Shown: positions 7,188 to 15,944, numbered from the stretch's first letter. The stretch is DNA of 64,000 nt from Phycisphaerales bacterium (GCA_028278245.1 JANQEQ010000029.1:1-64000), one strand, 5' to 3'. A program made the numbers and translations. The notes: generated by a model not told the origin, from the letters alone.

Positions 7188-9464
7188 TTATTCCTTCTTC
7201 TCCGCTGCGTCAAAGTGAGCGCCCTTCGTGAACCAGCCTTTGCCGAGGATGGCGATGATGGTCCCCACGATCGCCACTGTGCCAAGAATAATCCACATCA
7301 CATAGGGTGAATCCCAGAACGGAACGAGACCTTCCTCGATGCGCTGGCCTAGATTCTTTTCACCGGGCGGATACTCAGGGCACCATCGCATGAGCATGTA
7401 ACCTGAGAATGCACTCACGACGAGCTTAGCCAGGAAGTACGGAACCATGGATAAGCCGAGATAGGTTCCCTCCTGTCCTTCCGGAGCAATGGCTGCAGTG
7501 TATTCACTGAGGCGGGGAGACCAGATCAGTTCACCTACGGTCAGGATGAGGAGGAAGACCCCAGTTGTGATATAGGTCCAGGTCACGATATCAATCCCAC
7601 CCATCTGAGGTATTGCCGGTATGAACATGGATATCGATGTGATCAATGCGCCAAATACCAGCATTTTGTAGACATTGAACTTCTGCAGGATTGGTATAAC
7701 CAATATCAATCCAATGATGACCAGCACGGGATTGAAAGCCTGCATCGTTCCGACCTTCGCATCTTCACCTATGACGCGTAACCAGAACTTGGGGAAGAGC
7801 AGGCTGAGGTAGAGGAAGACGGCACGTACGCCCAGCAGCAATGATATCAGTACTGTAAATCTCCAGAAGATGGGTTCGGAGAGAACTGCCATAGTAATCG
7901 CCACCGGTCCCATCCCTTTTTCCTTCTTTCCTTCCTTTTCATTTACGGGTTGACCGGTTTCAGGATCAAGCTCCGTAATCCCGTCGCTTTCTTCTCCCTC
8001 TTCCGCTTCTGCTTTGGCTTCTTCCTCTGCTATTTCTTCAGGTGTGCGAAGCTGATCGGTATTCCTGATGAAGAGTAAGATTGCTATAACACATAAAACA
8101 CCGGTAACGACGCCGAAGGTAAAGACGTGGAAGTGCGGGAGACCAAGGCGAAGGTAGATGATGTCGATGAGGAAACCACCGCCCGCTGCACCGACATTCA
8201 TGAAGAGGTACCAGAGGTTAAAGCCAGCGCCGCGTGAACGCTTCGTGGTAAAGCGTCGGTTGGCTGCCTGGAAGACCGTAATGAGCATTGCCATGAACGG
8301 TGCCATCGCAATCATGAGAACCCACACGAGTTGATTCCTGAGCCAATTCTCAACCAGGCTGTTACCCGACACATTCCCCCCCGCTTTGTCGCTTTCATCG
8401 GCAAGGATACGGAGCGGCTCGGCGGCATTGCCGGTAATAATAAGATCTCCTTCCTTCAGGGCCGTGCCATCATCATTTGTATTTTTATCGGAGATCCGAA
8501 GGCCGTTACCGGGTGAATTGAGGTCGATGCCGATGTTGACGTTATGAGCCTCAGCTTCAATCCTGAGTAGATCAACCAACTCCGTCACCCAGGTGAGTTG
8601 GTCTATTCCGCTCACCGTCATTGAATTGCCGACACGATCTGTGATTGATAGTGTCGAGCCGCCTTCAAGACCAAGACCATTATTGATTTCTGATAACTTG
8701 ACACCGTTTACATCACTGATAATGCGCTTTCCAGAGAGGACATCAGATTCCTCACCTTCGGAATCAAGTTTGAGTTTCCCGGCAACGTGCGGACTGGCTT
8801 CGGTCGACTGAACGATGATCTTGCCTTCTCCTCCGGACTTGTCATCGAGTCGAAGGCTCGTCCAACCGCGAGCAATGCTTGCTTCAATCAATCCATTATT
8901 GCCGGACGCTTCATTGATACATGTCAGCAGGTCACCAATTGTCTGGGAGCCGGAAAAATCGACGTCAAATGCGGTCCCGTTACGCGCAGTGATACTGATG
9001 TCCGGTTGCCCCTCAGTAAAGTTGATTCCGTTGCCATTGTCCAGGACTGAAACAAGCGTCTCATTGTTCATTCGAACCGGTTCGTCCATGTACTGAACAA
9101 CAACCATGCCAATACGAGTAGCCAACAGTCCAAGGATGGCAAGGTAAAGTGCGCGCTTGATGCCAAGCCAATCTGTGATAACACCGGATATGAAGAGGAA
9201 GATGGTGGTAACGCTTGAGAAAACAGCAAAGACGAATCCAGCACCGACATCGGTGAAGCCGAAGTCTCTTGAGAGCGTAACGACGATGATGTTGAACATC
9301 GCAAAGTACGCCAGGCAGTCCAGCATATTGATAAGCTGCAGACCCCAGTACTCCTTTTTGGTTTCCTTGAGGATTTTGAAATCCTTGAAGTATTTGATGA
9401 TGAAGTTCTCGTGAGATTCTTCACTCGCTGAATCAATGTTTGGATCGGATGATGAGTCTGCCAT
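7188..9464 (-). CDS. MFS transporter with a large FliD/Flagellin_IN-like insert between TM3 and TM4
   Basis: A 758-residue protein. Residues 1-127 hold TM1-TM3 with the cytoplasmic motif TDWLGIKRALY after TM2. Residues about 128-370 are an inserted hydrophilic, Gly/Asn/Asp-rich region in the TM3-TM4 loop, which faces the periplasm in the usual MFS topology. Residues 371-758 resume the transporter and align with the adjacent paralogue (AGFNLWYLFMNVGA, LSEYTAAIAPEGQEGTYLG, KGWFTKGAHF). The insert contains two tandem units resembling the repeats of flagellar cap and hook-associated proteins: a T-I-G-D-L-L-x-x-I-N core with ARGWTSLRLDD, and SITDRVGNSMTVSGIDQ with NSPGNGLRISDKN. The acidic TM6-TM7 linker is rich in Glu (about residues 480-520). 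The fusion is a single uninterrupted frame. Transport substrate is unknown. Confidence 0.85.
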   Translation of the reverse strand: MADSSSDPNIDSASEESHENFIIKYFKDFKILKETKKEYWGLQLINMLDCLAYFAMFNIIVVTLSRDFGFTDVGAGFVFAVFSSVTTIFLFISGVITDWLGIKRALYLAILGLLATRIGMVVVQYMDEPVRMNNETLVSVLDNGNGINFTEGQPDISITARNGTAFDVDFSGSQTIGDLLTCINEASGNNGLIEASIARGWTSLRLDDKSGGEGKIIVQSTEASPHVAGKLKLDSEGEESDVLSGKRIISDVNGVKLSEINNGLGLEGGSTLSITDRVGNSMTVSGIDQLTWVTELVDLLRIEAEAHNVNIGIDLNSPGNGLRISDKNTNDDGTALKEGDLIITGNAAEPLRILADESDKAGGNVSGNSLVENWLRNQLVWVLMIAMAPFMAMLITVFQAANRRFTTKRSRGAGFNLWYLFMNVGAAGGGFLIDIIYLRLGLPHFHVFTFGVVTGVLCVIAILLFIRNTDQLRTPEEIAEEEAKAEAEEGEESDGITELDPETGQPVNEKEGKKEKGMGPVAITMAVLSEPIFWRFTVLISLLLGVRAVFLYLSLLFPKFWLRVIGEDAKVGTMQAFNPVLVIIGLILVIPILQKFNVYKMLVFGALITSISMFIPAIPQMGGIDIVTWTYITTGVFLLILTVGELIWSPRLSEYTAAIAPEGQEGTYLGLSMVPYFLAKLVVSAFSGYMLMRWCPEYPPGEKNLGQRIEEGLVPFWDSPYVMWIILGTVAIVGTIIAILGKGWFTKGAHFDAAEKKE
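8355..9083 (-). other. Segment encoding the periplasmic Flagellin_IN-like insert
   Basis: This stretch encodes residues about 128-370 of the 758-residue MFS protein. The neighbouring paralogue has only a short loop here (EMLGGAA). Unit 1 (about residues 138-235) and unit 2 (about 245-365) each follow the order: beta-rich start, ditype I-T-x-R-x-G pattern, helix with L-L-x-x-I-N or L-L-R-I-E, then G-L-x-x-x-D. That order is known from FliD and FlgL-type repeats. The assignment is from motif reading only. Confidence 0.6.
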
Positions 9465-9921
9465 GATTGTGGTATACCTTCCGCTCAGGGAGCAGGGGAC
9501 GAAGAACTCGTGCCTCGCAGAAAAAGAGCGTTTGAGAGGTGAAATTTTGGAGACATCGAGCTACGGGCCAACGCCGATTTCGACAACGCTCTTCACGTAA
9601 ACCCCTAGCATAATTGAAAATGCACACTTGGGGAATTGGCCGGACCGGCCCAGAAACCGATGCCTTACTCACTATTTTCAATTATACAACGTGATTGTAA
9701 GCTGTTATGTGATAAAGGATTATCGTTGACAGCCGCTGCAAAATCTTGTGCTGCAACCTCAATTCGAGAAGTATTTTGATCCCTGACCGCTTGGGTTTGC
9801 GAAGTGTTTAATGTTCTCGTGATTCTTGCCAATCCTGTGGTGCACTCAATCGGAGGGTATCGCCATCACAAATGCGATTCTGCTTCCGACTGAGGAAACT
9901 GAATTCTGAGGAGGAATTAAC
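9465..9921. other. Gene-free divergent intergenic region
   Basis: 457 bp between the divergent MFS gene and the Cys-rich dockerin-like gene. I see no convincing gene. It should hold promoters for both directions. A 13-bp palindrome GGCCGGACCGGCC lies at 9638-9650. A strong ribosome site GAGGAGGAATTAAC sits directly before the 9922 ATG. Confidence 0.5.
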
Positions 9922-10770
9922 ATGAAACGCATTGAACTCATTCCGGTTTTTGTTTTATTTTTGTGTTGTGTATCAGGTGCGCAGGCGCAGGTTGGCGCAT
10001 GTTGTATGCCGGACGAAAGTTGCATCGACGGCTTTCCTGAACAGATCTGCATCGCTCTGGGTGGTGAATTCATGGGGGACGGTACGCTCTGCTCAGAAAT
10101 CACCTGCGGTGCTGGAGCATGTGTGATCGACGACTATTGTATCGAGGATCTCAACGAAACAGAATGTCTCACTGCCGGCGGCACATGGGCAGGAGCCGGT
10201 GTCGGTTGCTGGGAAATCGGCGCGTGCTGCCTGATTGATCAGACATGCATCGACGCAACAACCAACAATGGTTGCTACGATTTAGGTGGGATATTCCAGG
10301 ACACCGGCACGTTCTGCGCGACAACCGAATGCGAACCCCTCGGCGCATGCTGCATCTCGGAAACCAGCGAGTGTATCGACAACACGACATATCACGATTG
10401 CGAAATTGATTCCATCTACGGCACCGGAACCTGGCAGGGAGAAGGTTCGGAATGCTCTCAGGTAAACTGCCCGACGTATGGTTATGGTGCCTGTTGCCTT
10501 CCCTGGGGTGAATGCTGGGATTTTATCGAGGAAAGCGAATGTATGTTCGAGCTGAACGGCACCTACCAGGGCGATAATGTGTCGTGCTCAGAGTCACATT
10601 GCTGTGTCTGGGATCTCACCTACGATGATCAGGTAAACATTGATGACGTCTTTGCTTTGCTCGGCGTATGGGGGCCTTGCTCCTACTGTGATGAAGATTT
10701 CAATGACGACGGCGATGTTAACATCGATGATATCTTCATCATGCTCGGCTACTGGGGGGAATGCCCGTAA
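9922..10770 (+). CDS. Secreted Cys-rich repeat protein with two C-terminal dockerin-like motifs
   Basis: A 282-residue protein with a clear signal peptide (MKRIELIPVFVLFLCCVSGA, likely cleavage after AQA). The body has five imperfect repeats of about 40 residues following GAC(C/V)-x-x-x-x-x-C-x...-G-G-x-(W/F)-x-G-x-G-x-x-C-x-x-x-x-C, with about six Cys each, so a disulphide-rich exported protein is expected. The C-terminus holds two dockerin-like calcium-loop motifs, DDQVNIDDVFALLGVWGPC and DGDVNIDDIFIMLGYWGEC, separated by NDD. This ending recurs in three other proteins of the window. The function is unknown; a surface or extracellular role is inferred. It is preceded by a strong ribosome site and followed by a hairpin at 10816. 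Confidence 0.82.
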   Translation: MKRIELIPVFVLFLCCVSGAQAQVGACCMPDESCIDGFPEQICIALGGEFMGDGTLCSEITCGAGACVIDDYCIEDLNETECLTAGGTWAGAGVGCWEIGACCLIDQTCIDATTNNGCYDLGGIFQDTGTFCATTECEPLGACCISETSECIDNTTYHDCEIDSIYGTGTWQGEGSECSQVNCPTYGYGACCLPWGECWDFIEESECMFELNGTYQGDNVSCSESHCCVWDLTYDDQVNIDDVFALLGVWGPCSYCDEDFNDDGDVNIDDIFIMLGYWGECP

Positions 10771-10815
10771 TTTGATTCACTCCCGATTCCACATCCCAAA
10801 TATTGAATGACCACC

Positions 10816-10837
10816 GCCACCCAACAGCCTGGGTGGC
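10816..10837 (+). terminator. Hairpin after the Cys-rich gene
   Basis: A perfect 8-bp stem GCCACCCA/TGGGTGGC with a 6-nt loop lies 46 bp past the stop at 10770. It lacks a T tract, so it may be a weak terminator, a mRNA-stabilising hairpin or a REP-like element. Confidence 0.4.
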
Positions 10838-10954
10838 TGGTTATTGAGTGGCTGCAGGCACGCATAGAAGGGAAAGTGTGAAATTCGATTGAACTTTTGA
10901 TTCACCGGTGGAACTTTAACTACCAGAGTCAACCTGTCCGATTGAGGTTGATGT

Positions 10955-11509
10955 ATGACCAACTCGGCTGAATCACTCTATGAACAGCTTCTGGTTCTTC
11001 GCTATCGAGCCGGAGACGATCAGGCTCTGGTCGAACTCGTGCATCGGTACAACCAGCGATTGCGCCGCTACATCCGGAAGCTGACCGGAGATCAGGCAGG
11101 AACAGAAGACATCCTGCAGGAGACCTGGATAGTCGTCATGAAGCAACTGCCTCGCTTACGACATCCCGCTTCATTCACCACCTGGCTCTACCGGATCGCC
11201 CGCAATCTCAGTTACAAGGAACTTCGCCGGGCAGGTCAGATCACACTAACGACGATTGATGATGAAATGATCGGCAGCGATGAATCATGTGACCCAGTTC
11301 ACGATTATGACATGACGCAAATACATGATGCTTTGGATCAGTTGAAACCACAGCATCGTGATGTTTTGCTGCTTCGTATTCTGGAAGACATGAGTTACGA
11401 GAACATTGCCACGGTCATCGGCTGCGCAGTCGGCACCGTACGATCACGTCTTCACTATGCTCGGGGAGCCTTGCGCACAGCACTGGAAGGATCAGATCAT
11501 GACAGGTAA
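10955..11509 (+). CDS. ECF-type RNA polymerase sigma factor
   Basis: A 184-residue sigma-70 family protein. Region 2 spans about residues 28-95 (HRYNQRLRRYIRKLTGDQ, then AGTEDILQETWIVV and FTTWLYRIARNL). Region 4 spans about 125-180, with a helix-turn-helix (DMSYENIATVIGCAVGTVRSRL). No region 1 or 3 is present, as expected for ECF/group 4. Start ATG 10955 follows a GAGGTTG stretch. The stop overlaps the next gene (ATGACAGGTAA), so the small membrane protein is co-translated and may be its regulator. Target promoters are not identified. Confidence 0.9.
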   Translation: MTNSAESLYEQLLVLRYRAGDDQALVELVHRYNQRLRRYIRKLTGDQAGTEDILQETWIVVMKQLPRLRHPASFTTWLYRIARNLSYKELRRAGQITLTTIDDEMIGSDESCDPVHDYDMTQIHDALDQLKPQHRDVLLLRILEDMSYENIATVIGCAVGTVRSRLHYARGALRTALEGSDHDR

Positions 11510-11957
11510 CCAAACAAGTAAACAAACACATGTCGACGCAATTCATGGAGCAGATTACACAATCACCACTGAGATCCTGAAGCGCGACCGATGGCAGGTA
11601 CGCTTCTGGACAACACTTGCTGTCATCTCGTGGTTACTCGTGGCAGCTCTCTTTGCTGTGACTCAGTGGACTGTTCTGGTGTTACTCCAACCCAGGCTGC
11701 TCCAGATCTGGACGGAGCCTGACGCTCTCACTGAAATGAACGTACAGGAGTTGCGACATAATTTGGGTACGTTTTACCAATTCCTGACTACAACGAGCAT
11801 TTGCTGGGCGGCGATGCTATTGATCGCGGCCGCAATTACCATCAAGCTGGTCGGCGCAACGCGCCGCGCAACTCTGCGCAAGATTCAATCCGACCTGGCA
11901 GCTATCTCAACTCAGCTTCATCGTTTCTTTGAACAATCCATTGAGAGTACTGATTAA
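11499..11957 (+). CDS. Small two-TM protein coupled to the ECF sigma factor
   Basis: A 152-residue protein using the ATG at 11499 inside the sigma gene's stop region; the longer open frame starting at 11406 lies inside the sigma gene and is unlikely. Residues about 36-60 (TTLAVISWLLVAALFAVTQW) and about 103-125 (SICWAAMLLIAAAITIKLVG) are membrane segments. The C-terminal tail RATLRKIQSDLAAISTQLHR is a predicted amphipathic helix. Position suggests an anti-sigma or signalling partner, but there is no zinc-binding H-x3-C-x2-C motif, so this is inference only. A decayed copy of its C-terminal third is found at 15792-15923. Confidence 0.7.
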   Translation: MTGNQTSKQTHVDAIHGADYTITTEILKRDRWQVRFWTTLAVISWLLVAALFAVTQWTVLVLLQPRLLQIWTEPDALTEMNVQELRHNLGTFYQFLTTTSICWAAMLLIAAAITIKLVGATRRATLRKIQSDLAAISTQLHRFFEQSIESTD

Positions 11958-12032
11958 CACTGGGGTGAGGTTGCAATATTTGCATTTTACTTTTGCATCT
12001 CTTCCTCATTGAATACGTGCTCGGGAGAACTC

Positions 12033-12797
12033 TCACTGCTCCATTTGCGATATCTGCTGGTGGGGGTGAACAATTTGCCTTGATGCGTACCAAGATACAC
12101 ACCACGAACCCAGCCAAATTATTGAAGACATGAGAATGCTGACAAACTGCACTGGAGCGAAACCGCTCTGACCAAGCTGCCACAATCCAATCATGGTTGG
12201 AATGGCAAACACGAATCCCACCAGGAGTGATACGGCACGCCGGCGTCGTGATTTTGTTACCATCCAGTTTGCCAGCTCTTTATCATCATCCGACAATGGA
12301 TTAATAATTCCATCCCCGCAAATTTGTTGTAATGCAGCGACGATATTGCGGTAATCCTCCCGGTGAAGCCATAGATGATGACTCCGACCAGAAGCTACGA
12401 ATATTTCGTAGAGGTGTAAATTCCCGAGTGAAGCATAATCGGTTTTATCAACACTAAGAATATCAACGGGACGGTAGTTATAGCCGAACAACAGCCAACC
12501 AAGACGCACACGGGAATCTGTCACGGCAATATACCGTAGATCTTTTGTTATCGCGTACCTCAGAGAGAGAATTACTATTACCAGCGCAACAATAATACAC
12601 ACACCACCATTCACAGCATTCTGGTTTCCGGAAATAATTCCCGGCATAACGCCGGCAATGATCAGCGTGCCAAATAGTGTCATTGTAATGGAAAATATAA
12701 ACGCGACGAAACACTGCCATATCCAATGAAGAAATGGCGTTCGGGCTTGTGTGCAATATGAATCACCTTGAGTCATATTCAGGATTCTCAGAGCCAT
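12033..12797 (-). CDS. Unknown membrane protein with four predicted TM segments
   Basis: A 254-residue protein that I do not recognise. Two TM segments lie at about residues 25-75 (VAFIFSITMTLFGTLIIAGV and GVCIIVALVIVILSLRY). They are followed by a soluble region of about 110 residues with a PH-like flavour (AVTDSRVRLGWLLFGYNYRP, then DILSVDKTDYASLGNLHLYE). Two more TM segments lie at about 185-235. The TM-TM plus small beta domain plan resembles bacterial PH-domain membrane proteins, but the match is weak. It lies downstream of and on the same strand as the M48 protease and LemA genes, with a 167-bp gap. Confidence 0.6.
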   Translation of the reverse strand: MALRILNMTQGDSYCTQARTPFLHWIWQCFVAFIFSITMTLFGTLIIAGVMPGIISGNQNAVNGGVCIIVALVIVILSLRYAITKDLRYIAVTDSRVRLGWLLFGYNYRPVDILSVDKTDYASLGNLHLYEIFVASGRSHHLWLHREDYRNIVAALQQICGDGIINPLSDDDKELANWMVTKSRRRRAVSLLVGFVFAIPTMIGLWQLGQSGFAPVQFVSILMSSIIWLGSWCVSWYASRQIVHPHQQISQMEQ

Positions 12798-12964
12798 GGA
12801 GAGTATTCTCGTAATAAGAAATCATCCCCAATAAGAGAATTCCTCCGCGTCATAAAAAGTGTAGGTTCCTCCAGGAATTCTGATGAGCCAGGGATTCAAC
12901 GGATAAACAGGTCTCGCTGTAGTCCATGAATATCGATGATGTATAACTGGTTCCGCACCAAATA

Positions 12965-14893
12965 TCAAATCAACTTCTGACCCGGCAAAAGTGGCGGCAT
13001 GGGACAACCGAGCGCATCGCATATCGCTCTCAGAGTTTCCACTTCCTTAACTTGCGCTTCACGATCAAAGCTGATGCATTGAATACAGGCAGCCACGATC
13101 TGACGTTTGAGTTGAGGAGCTACAGATGCCAACTTGTCCAGCGCAGAGTCGACATGATCCAGACCGCATTTTTCGGGTGGTTGTAACTGAATGTTCATTC
13201 CGCGAAGCTGTTCTGTGGCGGAGTTGAATGCCGACCGTGCTTCCTCTTGCGTCTTGTGCCCGACATACGCCAGCATGGAAAGCAGTAACGAACACTCTCG
13301 GCCCAGGCGGGAAAGCGAGTAATAATGCACTGCGGTGGCTCTGAATTTTTCAAAATGTGGATTCAAATGCCGCATCAGAATGCGTTGGAGCATCCACTCA
13401 AAGAGATCTATCTGCTGATCCGCACTGATCAGCGCATCGACGAGTTGCCGGAATACGTGATATTGCGCTGGTGACATGTGGCGCAGGGAGCTGATAGTCT
13501 TTTCGATGAGTGGTAAGCGCGCCTCTATGGGAACCTGATCCATCACAGGGATCAATTTGGTGACCAGTTCCGGGATACCACGGTCGGCCTGTTGATTTAT
13601 CAGTTGCAGTTGTCGGCTGCGAACATTTTCATCGTGCGACAGGAGCAATGTGTAGATCACCGCCCGTGCTCCATACATATCTTCCACGATGCTTACCAGT
13701 TCATCCGGCAACATCTCCTTCACCTGACGCGCATAATCAAGGTGGTGTTGGGTCGGCTGCCCTATTGAATCAATGCTTGAAGCGATCGCGCCGGTGGCGA
13801 GGATTTCCAGCATTTCTCTTTGCCCGATTCTGCGTTTTTGGGGCGGCGTTTTTGATTCCTTCCCTTTTTTACGTTTCAGGGGTTTGAGATACTTCCCGTC
13901 CCAATCCGGTTCAATGCGATGGATGCGCTGCGTCAGGGGTGGATGTGTTGCGAATATGAACTGCAGATGTGATCTGATCCCCTGGCCGAAAAACATGTGA
14001 CTCGCCTGAGGCGCATTGGGATTGTCGATCAATGCCCCTGAGACACTACCGCCGATGCGTTTGAGCGCCCCTCCGATTCCGGATGGATTACGAGTGAACT
14101 GTACGGCCGATGCATCGGCCAGGTACTCGCGCTGACGACTGAGGGCTGACTTGATCCACGTACCGAAGAATGTACCAAGATAGCCAACGGCGGCTAATCC
14201 GGCGCCGATAAGTAATAAGGCAGGCACTCCCTTGTTCCCGCGTCGTGAATAGGCACCGGCGCGGAGGATGAAATAACCGATAATGCCGATCATCAGAATA
14301 CCGTGCAGAACTCCGATCAGCTTGATGTTAAGTCGCATATCCCCGTTGAGGATGTGGCTGAACTCGTGGGCGACGACTCCCTGCAGTTCATCGCGGGTCA
14401 AGCTCTCAACACAACCGCGCGTGATGCCGATCACAGCATCGTCCGGTGAATAGCCGGCCGCAAACGCATTGATCCCCTTTTCCTCGCTGAGAAAGTAAAC
14501 CGGGGGACAGGGTGTTCCGGACGCTATGGCCATTTCCTCGACAATGTTAAGAATCTTCCGTTCCGAGGGATCAGTTGTATTCTGCATGAGCAGACGACCG
14601 CCCAGACTTTCCGCCACCACGTGCCCTCCACCACGCAATTGCATTATCTTGTGTATGCTTCCACCGCCAATCACGACGAGGGTGAAGATACTGATCACTC
14701 CGACCATGATGAATTTAGGTACGGATGAGTCCGATGGAAAAACGCTGCCTTGTCCCCCTGAACTGGTGAACGACAATGCGATTAGCGCAATCACACTGAT
14801 CGTCACCGTGATCGCGATAACCGCCATGATGAACAGTATCACCAACCAACCGGTTTTTTTTCGAGCACGGTCTTGATTCTCGAAGAAGTTCAT
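12965..14893 (-). CDS. M48 family zinc metalloprotease (HtpX-like) with long C-terminal extension
   Basis: A 642-residue membrane protease. Two TM segments lie at about residues 16-44 and 60-80, the zinc motif HEFSH at 176-180 (VVAHEFSHILNGDMRLN), two more TM segments at about 190-240, and the third-ligand segment SRQREYLADASAVQF near 255. The catalytic core resembles HtpX, a quality-control protease of the cytoplasmic membrane. The C-terminal region of about 300 residues is extra compared with HtpX (about 290 residues) and has no recognised motif. LemA is encoded 43 bp upstream on the same strand, a known pairing. The promoter is probably upstream of lemA. Confidence 0.88.
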   Translation of the reverse strand: MNFFENQDRARKKTGWLVILFIMAVIAITVTISVIALIALSFTSSGGQGSVFPSDSSVPKFIMVGVISIFTLVVIGGGSIHKIMQLRGGGHVVAESLGGRLLMQNTTDPSERKILNIVEEMAIASGTPCPPVYFLSEEKGINAFAAGYSPDDAVIGITRGCVESLTRDELQGVVAHEFSHILNGDMRLNIKLIGVLHGILMIGIIGYFILRAGAYSRRGNKGVPALLLIGAGLAAVGYLGTFFGTWIKSALSRQREYLADASAVQFTRNPSGIGGALKRIGGSVSGALIDNPNAPQASHMFFGQGIRSHLQFIFATHPPLTQRIHRIEPDWDGKYLKPLKRKKGKESKTPPQKRRIGQREMLEILATGAIASSIDSIGQPTQHHLDYARQVKEMLPDELVSIVEDMYGARAVIYTLLLSHDENVRSRQLQLINQQADRGIPELVTKLIPVMDQVPIEARLPLIEKTISSLRHMSPAQYHVFRQLVDALISADQQIDLFEWMLQRILMRHLNPHFEKFRATAVHYYSLSRLGRECSLLLSMLAYVGHKTQEEARSAFNSATEQLRGMNIQLQPPEKCGLDHVDSALDKLASVAPQLKRQIVAACIQCISFDREAQVKEVETLRAICDALGCPMPPLLPGQKLI

Positions 14894-14936
14894 CGCTGCC
14901 CTGAGTCCTGATTATTGATCTGAAAACAACAACGGA

Positions 14937-15542
14937 TCAGAATGACACCTTCGGTGCTTCGGCAATTGCGGCACTGTCTTCAAATTCGAGCAACGAAGCA
15001 TCAGTCGAATGACCAACGATCGAAGCAATGGCAACCGGCGGGAAGGTCTGTCGGTAGGTGTTGTACGCGGTGACTGAATCGTTGAATGCCTGTCGCGAGA
15101 ATGCCACTTTGTTCTCGGTGGAGGTGAGCTCCTCACTGAGTTGCATCATGTTCTGATTCGCTTTCAGATCAGGGTACGCCTCCATCACAGCAAAGAGTCG
15201 TCCCATCGCGCCGGTCAGCGCGCCTTCAGCCCCTGCCAGTTTTGCAATGGCACCGGCATCTCCGGGATTTGCCGCAGCCGCCTTCAAACCTGAAGCTGCC
15301 TGATTTCGGGCTGAGATCACCGCATCAAGTGTCTCCCGTTCATGCTTCATGTAGCCTTTGGCAGTTTCCACCAGGTTCGGGATGAGATCGTATCGGCGTT
15401 TCAGTTGAACTTCGATCTGTGAAAATGCGTTCTTGTATCGGTTCTTCAGGGTTACGAGCCTGTTGTAGACCGCAATAACGTAACCGATCAATCCGATAGC
15501 AACGACCGCAACAATGACGATGATGATTATGACTGGCAGCAT
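14937..15542 (-). CDS. lemA: LemA family protein
   Basis: A 201-residue protein with a single N-terminal TM segment (residues 1-26, LPVIIIIVIVAVVAIGLIGY) and the LemA domain beginning YNRLVTLKNRYKNAFSQIEV, with the conserved QLKRRYDLIPNLVETAKGY. The remainder is a helical bundle, ending at about residue 175 with AYNTYRQTFPPVAIAS. LemA proteins have an exposed helical domain of unknown biochemical role and are frequently next to M48 proteases, as here. Start ATG 15542 follows a GAGAGGC stretch. Confidence 0.93.
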   Translation of the reverse strand: MLPVIIIIVIVAVVAIGLIGYVIAVYNRLVTLKNRYKNAFSQIEVQLKRRYDLIPNLVETAKGYMKHERETLDAVISARNQAASGLKAAAANPGDAGAIAKLAGAEGALTGAMGRLFAVMEAYPDLKANQNMMQLSEELTSTENKVAFSRQAFNDSVTAYNTYRQTFPPVAIASIVGHSTDASLLEFEDSAAIAEAPKVSF

Positions 15543-15791
15543 GATGCCTCTCCGAAATATCTTGCGTAAAAAATGAACATCCTTGCGTTTTGTGTTTGCG
15601 TAACTGGACTCGATGCACGCAGGAGTAATCCACTCTTGATTATACTACTACATTGTACTTTCACACGTCCTGGATTATGAGACATGGGGCACGTTACTCC
15701 CCTAATTGCGGAATCCTGAGCTTCTGCTGCTGTTGAATCACAAGCATATAGTGAAATACAACGTGCAGTTTACACTAGAATCCTGTACAAT

Positions 15792-15923
15792 ATCGCTGCT
15801 GCAATTGCGGTCAAGCTGATCGGCACAACTTGTCGCGCAACACTGCGCAAGATTCAATCCGACCTGGCGGCAATCTCAATCCAGCTTCGCACACTCATGA
15901 GCCAGTGGTGTCCGTTGTGCTAA
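15792..15923 (+). pseudogene. Decayed duplicate of the ECF-linked membrane protein C-terminus
   Basis: Translated from 15792 this gives IAAAIAVKLIGTTCRATLRK then IQSDLAAISIQLRTLMSQ and a stop at 15921-15923. The protein of the gene at 11499-11957 has IAAAITIKLVGATRRATLRK then IQSDLAAISTQLHR. At the DNA level CTGCGCAAGATTCAATCCGA is identical in both (11873-11892 and 15843-15862). There is no start codon or 5' half, so this is a truncated copy about 3.9 kb from its source. Confidence 0.85.
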
Positions 15924-15944
15924 TTCTGCAATGCGCCGAGGTAG

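Noticed and set aside
9433-9681. Minus-strand frame overlapping the start of the larger MFS gene
   Set aside because: No motif, no ribosome site and no length to support a gene in the divergent promoter region.
12822-13022. Small minus-strand frame at the 3' end of the M48 gene (about 66 residues)
   Set aside because: It begins inside the protease gene in another frame and lacks a ribosome site; only the part in the 160-bp gap looks protein-like, too little to call.
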